A stretch of DNA of 19,785 bases from Fen-7 sp041494285 (GTDB lineage Archaea > Halobacteriota > Methanosarcinia > Methanotrichales > Methanotrichaceae). Positions 14,455 through 19,785 of this stretch are shown piece after piece (position 1 is the stretch's first letter; each line of letters opens with the position of its first letter). A program made the translations under genes and the position numbers. The stretch spans positions 1 through 19,785 of the forward strand of contig JBGQAL010000036.1 of assembly GCA_041494285.1 (NCBI GenBank), written 5' to 3'. The notes under the pieces were generated by a model that was not told the origin of the DNA, made no database searches, and was given only the letters and a program-made list of their open reading frames with translations.

Positions 14455-15180
14455 ATGAGAAGATTTGAGATTACAATCTTAGGGCTAATGTTCCTTCTAG
14501 CTCTGGCCATGCCAGTCTACGCAGCAGGAAACGACAACGTGTCCAAGATCATCTGCAACGGCGAAGGCAAGACAACGGCAGCACCAGACGTCGTAACAAT
14601 CACCCTGGGCGTGGAGACTAGAAACGTCAGCGCATCGGCTGCAGCCGCTGAGAATGCCAAGCTGATGAACAGCACAATTAACGCCCTTCTGTCTGCAGGA
14701 CTGAAGAAGAAGGATGTCCAGACCAGCCATTACTCCCTGACTACCCAGACCGATGAGAACCCAGTTCCCACGACGGGTACAGAGAAGAACAAGACGCCTC
14801 CGGAGTTCGTAGCCACCAACCAGGTAACAGCCAAGATGAACGTCACTGAAAACATCGGCAAAGTCCTGGACGCTGCCACTACCGCTGGATCGAACAGCGT
14901 GATGGGGATCAGCTTCGACCTCAGGGATCCAAAGCCGCAGATGGACAAGGCCCTTGCCAACGCAGTCAACGATTCTAGAAGAAAGGCAGAGATAATGGCA
15001 GCGACCGCGAGGGTGAAGCTGGGCAAGATACTGGAGTTATCAGAAGGATACGGCTACACTTCTTCGAATGCACCAAGGGCAGCCTTCTCGCTCTCAGCAA
15101 CACCTACACCAGTCCTCCCCGGCGAGATGGAGATTACCGCAAGCGTCACTGCGACCTACGAGATAATAAAGCCGGCTTAA
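14455..15180 (+). CDS. Exported SIMPL-domain (DUF541/YggE-like) protein, paralogue
   Basis: 241 residues. A signal peptide (MRRFEITILGLMFLLALAMPVYAAG) precedes a SIMPL domain: KIICNGEGKTTAAPDVVTIT, then AAAAENAKLMNSTINALL, later DSRRKAEIMAATARVKLGKI and a final strand TASVTATYEII. It aligns along its length with the protein at 11998 and has similar signal-peptide architecture, so the two are paralogues, now diverged in sequence and G+C. It lacks the CRPVNNTTVC loop and instead has a Pro/Thr-rich stretch (ENPVPTTGTEKNKTPP). The ATG at 14455 was chosen over a GTG at 14446 because neither has a ribosome-binding site and a TATA-like CTTTAA lies 30 bases before the ATG. It is divergent from the unknown gene across ~250 bases. 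Confidence 0.9.
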   Translation: MRRFEITILGLMFLLALAMPVYAAGNDNVSKIICNGEGKTTAAPDVVTITLGVETRNVSASAAAAENAKLMNSTINALLSAGLKKKDVQTSHYSLTTQTDENPVPTTGTEKNKTPPEFVATNQVTAKMNVTENIGKVLDAATTAGSNSVMGISFDLRDPKPQMDKALANAVNDSRRKAEIMAATARVKLGKILELSEGYGYTSSNAPRAAFSLSATPTPVLPGEMEITASVTATYEIIKPA

Positions 15181-15190
15181 CTGGGCCGTC

Positions 15191-15232
15191 CTTATTTTTC
15201 CCGGTCTATTTTTACAGCCTTTCTTTTCAGCT
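15191..15232 (+). terminator. Oligo-T terminator region after the second SIMPL gene
   Basis: TTATTTTTC, CTATTTTTAC and TTTCTTTTC follow within 50 bases of the stop codon, a typical archaeal U-rich termination zone. Confidence 0.55.
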
Positions 15233-15298
15233 TCTAGAAGTTTCTATTGCAGCATGAATAGGCATAGAATGAAGCTAAAGCCCTGGCAGCAAGACACT

Positions 15299-15803
15299 TT
15301 ATCCATACATTTGCTCGACGTGTCCTGTCGCTGGCTCTGCCCCGAAGGCCTCTTGAAACTTCCAGACCACATACAGCTCGCACTTGAAGTTCGCTCTCAG
15401 GACCTCCATCAGCTTGTTTTTTGTCAGTCCGTCATAGTAGATCTCTCTGCTGAACCGGATGCTGTTCAGCTCTCCTCCTCCTGGCTCAATATCGAAGTTC
15501 GAGTCCTCGAAGAGCAAAGCATACCGCATATCCCAGATGAACTTCTCCCTATCCTTCCTGGCCAAGGCCTGGAGGGCTTTCTGGTGCACCTCAGCCAGCC
15601 TGATGGTGCTCAAGACCACTATCATATATATCGTCGCGGTTGTTGGGCTGGATGACGTTTACATGCCGCCCGGAATGCGCGGGAAACTCGGCTGCCAAAT
15701 GAAAATACAGATTCTCGTCGTAGACCTTGTCTTTGTACAGAGCTTCCTCAGAAAGCCAGCTCATTACCTTCTTACACGTCTCCTCGACCTTTTCTGGCAC
15801 CAT
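15299..15803 (-). pseudogene. DUF2299-type protein gene, frameshifted at an (AT)4 tract
   Basis: Two overlapping minus-strand frames together make one protein of about 167 residues. The first, from the ATG at 15803 with AGGAG upstream, reads MVPEKVEETCKKVMSWLSEE through HLAAEFPAHSGRHVNVIQPNNRDD. It then runs into junk (IYDSGLEHHQAG) and stops at 15591. The second picks up as MIVVLSTIRLAEVHQKALQA and continues through FIWDMRYALLFEDSNF, REIYYDGLTKNKLMEVLRANFKCELYVVWKFQE to the stop at 15299. The order and content match the DUF2299 family of archaeal proteins of unknown function as I recall them. The switch occurs at ATATATAT (about 15623-15631). Both halves look well conserved, so the lesion is recent, a phase-variable state, or a sequencing error. 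Confidence 0.75.
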
Positions 15804-16032
15804 CGCTTCTTCTCCTTCTCCTCTTGTAAGATTCAGAGATTAGGCCATAGCCCGCTGATTAATAAGAGTATCTCATGTTTAGGACGCTTCAGAATTTTCG
15901 AAATTTCTGCGACATCAAAGATCGATACAAGAATCCGGCTCAACAATCCGCGAGAGATCAAGCCCGAAATCTAAGCAGCTATTAAGGCTCAAAAGATGAA
16001 AAAAATTGGGACGCGATAGTGTAGAAACAGCT
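15804..16032. other. Intergenic region between ftr and the DUF2299 gene
   Basis: It holds the U-tract terminator of ftr at its right end and the promoter and AGGAG ribosome-binding site of the DUF2299 gene at its left end. No gene or repeat is seen. Confidence 0.5.
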
Positions 16033-16036
16033 CTAC
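15999..16036 (-). terminator. Hairpin plus U-tract after ftr
   Basis: GTAGA/TCTAC (16021-16025 and 16032-16036) spans the ftr stop codon. In the minus direction AATTTTTTTCATC (T7 at 16005-15999) follows. Confidence 0.6.
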
Positions 16037-16923
16037 TTCAGGATCTCATGCAGCTTGAACTGATAGGGCCCAAGCTTGCCTCCGAAGTTGGCGGCTGTGA
16101 TCTTGACGACGCCCGGAACAGTACAGGCAACCTTTATTCCTGCCCTCATGGACTGCTCAATAGCCTCGCGGCTGATTCCGTTTATAACAATCTCGTACCC
16201 AGACTTGATCTCCTCAGGAAGTGCGCAGGTGCCGTCCTCTCTCAGGGATGGGCAGAAGGCTGCATTGGTGGATGCTTTCAGGAACTTGTACTTGGATCCC
16301 ACCTTCGAGCCGCTTGCTACAACTCCGCCAGGGAAGGGAGTGATGGTGCCCTTCTGTTTCCTTATCTCGTCAACGGCAACCTCGGCGGCGGTGAGGGCTG
16401 CTGCCTGGTTGTCGGCTAGGATGTAGAAGTTGCCACCGGCAATTCCATCAACAGCGCCGATCGTCTCCTCGATCATGAACTCTCCCGACATGATGGGGAT
16501 CTTCCAGAACTTCCTTCCGAGATAGTCCAACTGCTTCTGGTAGCCGTCTCCGAAGAAGCTCTGCTTCTTGCCGGTGTCGAACTGCTTCTCAGCTTCGGGC
16601 AAGCCGTTGAAGACTGCAGTCGTAGGTGCTGTAAGAACACACTGACCTATCCGCCATATGAGCGAGCCCTCCAGGCTCTTGTAGCCCATGTTGCAGATCT
16701 GAATGTAAACTCCAGGCCTCCCGTCGGGCGTCTCGCCTGCGCTAGCTATGCACTCGATGCCTGCCTCTGCAGGGCATCCGATAACTGAGGTTCCGAAACC
16801 TGTGGCCTCTCGTGCCGCCTCCAGAGCCCAGCGCTCTGATATGGCGGTTATCAGGACTCTTGCGATCTTTATGGGAAAGGCCTCTGCAAAGGTATCGTCT
16901 ATCTGTACGCCGTTTATCTCCAT
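16033..16923 (-). CDS. ftr: Formylmethanofuran:tetrahydromethanopterin N-formyltransferase
   Basis: 296 residues, full family length. The enzyme moves the formyl group between methanofuran and tetrahydromethanopterin (or sarcinapterin) in the cytosolic C1 pathway. In an acetate-using methanogen it belongs to the branch that oxidises methyl groups or reduces CO2. The family N-terminus MEINGVQIDDTFAEAFPIK, then VIGCPAEAGIE near 50, GKKQSFFGDGYQKQL near 120, ADNQAAALTAAEVAV, TPFPGGVVASGSKVGSKY and the end GGKLGPYQFKLHEIL all fit Ftr. The frame is open upstream to a TTG at 16995, but the ATG at 16923 matches the family start and has GGTGATG 3-9 bases before it. It follows purO after about 100 bases that hold a palindrome and a possible promoter, so it may be regulated separately from the por genes. 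Confidence 0.96.
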   Translation of the reverse strand: MEINGVQIDDTFAEAFPIKIARVLITAISERWALEAAREATGFGTSVIGCPAEAGIECIASAGETPDGRPGVYIQICNMGYKSLEGSLIWRIGQCVLTAPTTAVFNGLPEAEKQFDTGKKQSFFGDGYQKQLDYLGRKFWKIPIMSGEFMIEETIGAVDGIAGGNFYILADNQAAALTAAEVAVDEIRKQKGTITPFPGGVVASGSKVGSKYKFLKASTNAAFCPSLREDGTCALPEEIKSGYEIVINGISREAIEQSMRAGIKVACTVPGVVKITAANFGGKLGPYQFKLHEILK

Positions 16924-16986
16924 GTCATCACCATCAAAACGTGAATCTCGATTCGCTCCAAACCGAAATAGATAATTTGGATTCAG

Positions 16987-17015
16987 CTTAACCAAATTGG
17001 TTAAGAATTGGTTAA
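16987..17015. promoter_or_regulatory. Operator-like palindrome with an extra half-site upstream of ftr
   Basis: CTTAACCAA-A-TTGGTTAAG at 16987-17005 is a perfect 9-1-9 palindrome. A third half-site TTGGTTAA lies at 17008-17015, 11 bp (one helical turn) from the second. The cluster is 64-92 bases upstream of the ftr ATG and upstream of an AT-rich element (AAATTATCTA, about 16971-16980) that could be the TATA box. That position suits an activator or a DNA-wrapping regulator. Confidence 0.6.
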
Positions 17016-17028
17016 TGTATTTTGTAGA

Positions 17029-17628
17029 TTAAGCTGGGTTGTATACTGCCAGCTCAAAACCCTTATCGCCCTGAAAGGCCGCTGCAGAGCATACCGGCCT
17101 CTCGAAGGGCAGATCGAAGGCTGCTTTTGCGACTACTGATGCATCTTTGCCGGACACAGCCACAGGCTCAAAGCCGGTCTTCTCGTAAGTGGCAACCATG
17201 AAGGCATCGTTGTCTTTCATTGGGAATTCCTTGAATCGAGACTCACCCTTCATTGCTATTCCCAGCCAGGCTTTTCCGTCTCTGACCGCCCCGGCTATCC
17301 TAGGGGTGTCCAGTTCGTCCCTCTCGTAGCCGTATGCCACAAGGCTGAGGGCTATGGCGTCTAAGGGAGGCAACCCGTCATCTATCCTCTCCATTATCAT
17401 GTCCGTCTGGGTGCCGTTGGCGACCACGGCCACGTCATTGCTGGTTCTTATGCAGTTGTAGGCTATGTAAGGGTTCTTAGCCAGATCTTTGGGGTCCCTG
17501 GGGGAAACAAGTATGCTGCTTCCCCGGACTTCGGCACTGCGGTTGGGAAATGAGCGGGAGGATACCCTGTAACCTGCCCAGCTCTTTCCCGCGGTTCGGC
17601 CTACGACCACGATCCGGCCGACGTACAT
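17029..17628 (-). CDS. purO: IMP cyclohydrolase, archaeal PurO type
   Basis: 199 residues, the usual PurO length. PurO closes the ring of FAICAR to give IMP, the last step of purine synthesis in many archaea, in place of the bacterial PurH cyclohydrolase. It has an Ntn-hydrolase-like fold. The family start MYVGRIVVVGRT, YRVSSRSFPNR at 20-30, NPYIAYNCIR at 52-61, VAVVANGTQTD and YGYERDELDTPRIAGAV at ~102-118 are all typical. The start is 3 bases past the porB stop, and its ribosome-binding site (GGTGGAT) lies inside the end of porB. It is therefore almost certainly translated from the por message. Purine synthesis consumes formyl groups, so placement between por and ftr is functionally plausible but not explained. 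Confidence 0.92.
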   Translation of the reverse strand: MYVGRIVVVGRTAGKSWAGYRVSSRSFPNRSAEVRGSSILVSPRDPKDLAKNPYIAYNCIRTSNDVAVVANGTQTDMIMERIDDGLPPLDAIALSLVAYGYERDELDTPRIAGAVRDGKAWLGIAMKGESRFKEFPMKDNDAFMVATYEKTGFEPVAVSGKDASVVAKAAFDLPFERPVCSAAAFQGDKGFELAVYNPA

Positions 17629-17631
17629 TTT

Positions 17632-18504
17632 TCAATCCACCAGGCAGTACTTGCTTATGTTCGCATCAGCCATCGCCTGGATCTGTTTTAGGACTTCTGT
17701 GCCGCCTGGCTTCTTGAAAAGGTGTCTGTACCTTCCCTGGGACTTCAGGTAATCCTCGACAGGCTTCGGTCTCCGGACCCTCTTGACCTCTGTCAGCTGG
17801 CCGTTCACATACTCGAATAGCGGCCACAAGCCGGTCTCGACTGCGAGCCTGGCTATCTCCACGGTTTTTCCCGCATCGAAGGTCCAGCCGGTGATGCAAG
17901 GTGCGTTGACCTGGATGTAAGAGGGCCCCTGGGTTTCTATTGCTTTCTTCACTTTGCGCCTAAGATCTACAGGGTAAGCTACCGATGCTGTAGCTACGTA
18001 GGGAACCCTGTGAGCAAGAGCGATTGCCGGCATGTCCTTCTTAGGCCGGGGGTTGCCTAGGCTAATCTCTCCCGAAGGTGTGGTCGTTGTATGGGCGCAG
18101 AAGGGGGTTGAGCCACTGCGCTGCACGCCCGTGTTCATGTAGGCCTCGTTGTCGTAACAGACGTAGGTCACTTTGTGGCCACGCTCGAACATGCCCGAGT
18201 TGGAACCCATACCTATGTCGAAAGTGCTGCCGTCTCCTCCTATCACTAAGACGTTGACGTCTTTGTGGAAGCGCTTGAGAGTGACCTCTACTCCTGAGGC
18301 AACTGCTGCGGCGTTTTCGAACAGGGAGTGAAGCCATGGAACACACCAGGCACTCTCCGGGAAAGGAGTGGTGGTCACCTCCAGACAGCTGGTAGGTGAG
18401 ACTACGATGGTGTTGGGGCCAGCGGCATCTAAAACCAGCCTGACGACTGTGGGCATGGAACATCCTGCACAAGCCCTGTGCCCTGGTGCAAGCAGATTTT
18501 GCAT
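17632..18504 (-). CDS. porB: Pyruvate:ferredoxin oxidoreductase, beta subunit
   Basis: 290 residues. PorB binds thiamine diphosphate and a [4Fe-4S] cluster in the enzyme that interconverts acetyl-CoA + CO2 + reduced ferredoxin and pyruvate. In methanogens this mainly makes pyruvate for biosynthesis. The N-terminal CAGC (C12, C15), SC at 40 and a later NAPCITG Cys give the four cluster ligands. The TPP motif is GGDGSTFDIG at 89-98 with N119 and NTG at 124-126. ACAGC, WCVPWLHSLFENAAAVASG and SGSTPFCAHTTTTP are all standard. AAGGAGG overlaps the end of porA, and the ATG is 12 bases past the porA stop, so the two are co-transcribed. purO follows 3 bases after its stop. Confidence 0.96.
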   Translation of the reverse strand: MQNLLAPGHRACAGCSMPTVVRLVLDAAGPNTIVVSPTSCLEVTTTPFPESAWCVPWLHSLFENAAAVASGVEVTLKRFHKDVNVLVIGGDGSTFDIGMGSNSGMFERGHKVTYVCYDNEAYMNTGVQRSGSTPFCAHTTTTPSGEISLGNPRPKKDMPAIALAHRVPYVATASVAYPVDLRRKVKKAIETQGPSYIQVNAPCITGWTFDAGKTVEIARLAVETGLWPLFEYVNGQLTEVKRVRRPKPVEDYLKSQGRYRHLFKKPGGTEVLKQIQAMADANISKYCLVD

Positions 18505-18516
18505 TTTGAATCCTCC

Positions 18517-19695
18517 TTAGGGTAAGATCTCCGTTCTCAGATCCAAGAATTCGAACTCAGACTCGATGCCTTTCCTTGCAGCGGAAGCCTTCTCTGTGAT
18601 CTTCCTAATGTCCTTGACGGTTATGTCCCGTCCGCCCAAACCCGCTGTGAAGCCGATGATGGGCGTCCTGATTTTGCTGTTGTAGAAAGCTGCCTTGAGG
18701 TCGGTAACCAGACCCGCTTCGTTTCCGATGGACACATCCTTTTCAATGACGACAATCACGCCAGCATCCTTCAGGGCTTTCCTAAGAGCCTGGACAGGGA
18801 ATGGCCTGTAGCTCCTCACCTTGACAAGACCGACCTTTTTGCCCTCAGAACGCATATCGTCTATGGCGTCTTTTATGGTTCCGATTACGGATCCCATAGT
18901 CACCAGGACAATCTCGGCGTCTTCCGTTTGGTAGGTGTCAATCAAGCCTCCGAAAGACCTCCCAAAGGTCTCCTGGAACTCTTTGGCCACTGCCTCTATC
19001 TTTGCCAGGGCCTTTTGCTGGGCATCAAACTGGAGATACCGGAACTCAGTGTAGGTGCTGGGATCGGCAAAGGCTCCTATAGTCTTTGGATTTGCCGGAT
19101 CCAGCACGTACTCTGGCTTGAAGGCGGGCAGGAAGCCTGCTACTTTCTCTTTATCCAAGAGCTCCACCGGCTCATAAACATGGGTCAGGATGAAACCGTC
19201 CATACAGACCATGATGGGGGTGAGAATGTCCAGGTCCTCAGCTATCTTGTAGGCTTGGGGGGTGGTGTCCACCGCTTCCTGGACGTTCTCTACGTAGAGC
19301 TGGAGCCAGCCTACATCGCGGGCTCCAATGCTGTCCTGCTGGTCGTTCCAAATGTTGAGAGGCGCGCCCAAGGCTCGATTGGCCACCGTCATGACAACAG
19401 GCATGCGCAGGCCCGAGACGTTGTACAGAACCTCGTACATCAGGGCCAGTCCCTGGCTCGTGGTTGACGAGTAGCACCTGGCACCCATGGCGCTGGCACC
19501 TACCAGGACAGACAGCGCGGAGAACTCGGAGTCTACGGTCAGGAATTCAGCACATAGCTCGCCATCTGCTACCATCTGGGAGAGGTGCTCCACTATGTGA
19601 GTCTGAGGCGTTATGGGATAGGCTGAAACCACGTCAGGCGAGCAGCACATCGCAGCGTGAGCCACGGCATAGGAGCCTTCTACCACTTTCATCAT
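18517..19695 (-). CDS. porA: Pyruvate:ferredoxin oxidoreductase, alpha subunit
   Basis: 392 residues, full length for archaeal PorA. It carries the substrate-facing pyrimidine-binding domain: YPITPQT at 26-32, EFLTVDSEFSALSVLVGASAMGARCYSSTTSQGLALMYEVLYNVSGLR split over ~50-97, and a C-terminal transketolase-like domain (VGLVKVRSYRPFPVQALRKAL, VIVVIEKDVSIGNEAG). It forms the enzyme with PorB, PorD and PorG. Its ATG overlaps the porD stop by one base (TAATG). A second ATG follows at once, and GGAGGAG lies upstream inside porD. It is followed closely by porB. Related 2-oxoacid oxidoreductases (Vor, Kor) are excluded mainly by the YPITPQT motif and the gene order. Confidence 0.96.
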   Translation of the reverse strand: MMKVVEGSYAVAHAAMCCSPDVVSAYPITPQTHIVEHLSQMVADGELCAEFLTVDSEFSALSVLVGASAMGARCYSSTTSQGLALMYEVLYNVSGLRMPVVMTVANRALGAPLNIWNDQQDSIGARDVGWLQLYVENVQEAVDTTPQAYKIAEDLDILTPIMVCMDGFILTHVYEPVELLDKEKVAGFLPAFKPEYVLDPANPKTIGAFADPSTYTEFRYLQFDAQQKALAKIEAVAKEFQETFGRSFGGLIDTYQTEDAEIVLVTMGSVIGTIKDAIDDMRSEGKKVGLVKVRSYRPFPVQALRKALKDAGVIVVIEKDVSIGNEAGLVTDLKAAFYNSKIRTPIIGFTAGLGGRDITVKDIRKITEKASAARKGIESEFEFLDLRTEILP

Positions 19696-19785
19696 TACTT
19701 CTCCTCCAGTTCCAATTTAATCGCATGGCGTGGGCATTCGTGTTCGCATATGCCGCATCCCTTGCAATAATTGAGGTCGATATCA
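19695..19785 (-). CDS. porD: Pyruvate:ferredoxin oxidoreductase, delta (ferredoxin-like) subunit, C-terminal part
   Basis: Only the last 29 residues are in the window: DIDLNYCKGCGICEHECPRH and then AIKLELEEK. They contain one complete CxxCxxCxxxCP motif for a [4Fe-4S] cluster, the second of the two ferredoxin clusters PorD carries. Its stop overlaps the porA start (TAATG). The rest of porD, and probably porG, should lie beyond 19785 on the minus strand. Confidence 0.92.
   Translation of the reverse strand, partial: DIDLNYCKGCGICEHECPRHAIKLELEEK

Noticed and set aside
15459..15974. 171-codon plus-strand frame
   Set aside because: It is antisense to the conserved DUF2299-type halves and its translation shows no domain features.
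16033..16995. Longer ftr starting at TTG 16995
   Set aside because: The extra 24 residues are not part of Ftr, the start lies inside the palindrome, and the ATG at 16923 has a good ribosome-binding site.
18928..19467. 179-codon plus-strand frame in porA
   Set aside because: It is antisense to the well-conserved PorA and a by-product of codon bias.

Overview
The window looks like the chromosome of a methanogenic archaeon of the Methanosarcinales, most likely a Methanothrix (Methanosaeta)-type organism. The right end carries hallmark archaeal and methanogen genes: pyruvate:ferredoxin oxidoreductase (porD-porA-porB), archaeal IMP cyclohydrolase (purO) and formylmethanofuran:tetrahydromethanopterin formyltransferase (ftr). 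The middle carries the archaeal aldolase-type enzyme that opens the alternative shikimate route (ADH synthase). Many genes have archaeal TATA boxes about 28 bases before the start codon and no Shine-Dalgarno sequence, which suggests leaderless messages. The genus is inferred from gene content and style; no database was searched.

Layout. 1-55: the first 18 codons of an unidentified minus-strand gene leave the window. 263-2764 (+): a soluble multi-PAS histidine kinase with no adjacent response regulator. 2842-9719 (-): a run of minus-strand genes, six of which encode proteins with N-terminal signal or anchor segments: a small exported protein, a substrate-binding/pentapeptide-repeat fusion, a Methanothrix-style exported protein whose start codon appears degraded, a CAP/SCP-domain protein, an Asn-rich sequon-dense protein and a TPR protein. 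9928-11818 (-): a small membrane protein, ADH synthase and a short cytosolic TPR protein. 11998-15180: two exported SIMPL-domain (DUF541) paralogues on the plus strand flank a convergent/divergent minus-strand gene of unknown function. 15299-15803 (-): a DUF2299-type gene split by a frameshift at an (AT)4 tract. 16033-19785 (-): ftr, purO, porB, porA and the end of porD.

How the genes work together. porD-porA-porB-purO is tightly spaced, with ribosome-binding sites embedded in the preceding genes, so it is very probably one transcript. It links acetyl-CoA/pyruvate interconversion to the last step of IMP synthesis. ftr follows after about 100 bases that contain a perfect 9-1-9 palindrome plus a third half-site one helical turn away, so ftr probably has its own regulated promoter. 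The left half is best read as a cell-surface and sensing region.

No tRNA, rRNA, CRISPR array, insertion sequence or defence system could be supported. The most notable items are the secreted substrate-binding/pentapeptide beta-helix fusion, the unknown leaderless gene between the SIMPL paralogues, the palindromic operator-like site before ftr, and the microsatellite frameshift in the DUF2299 gene.
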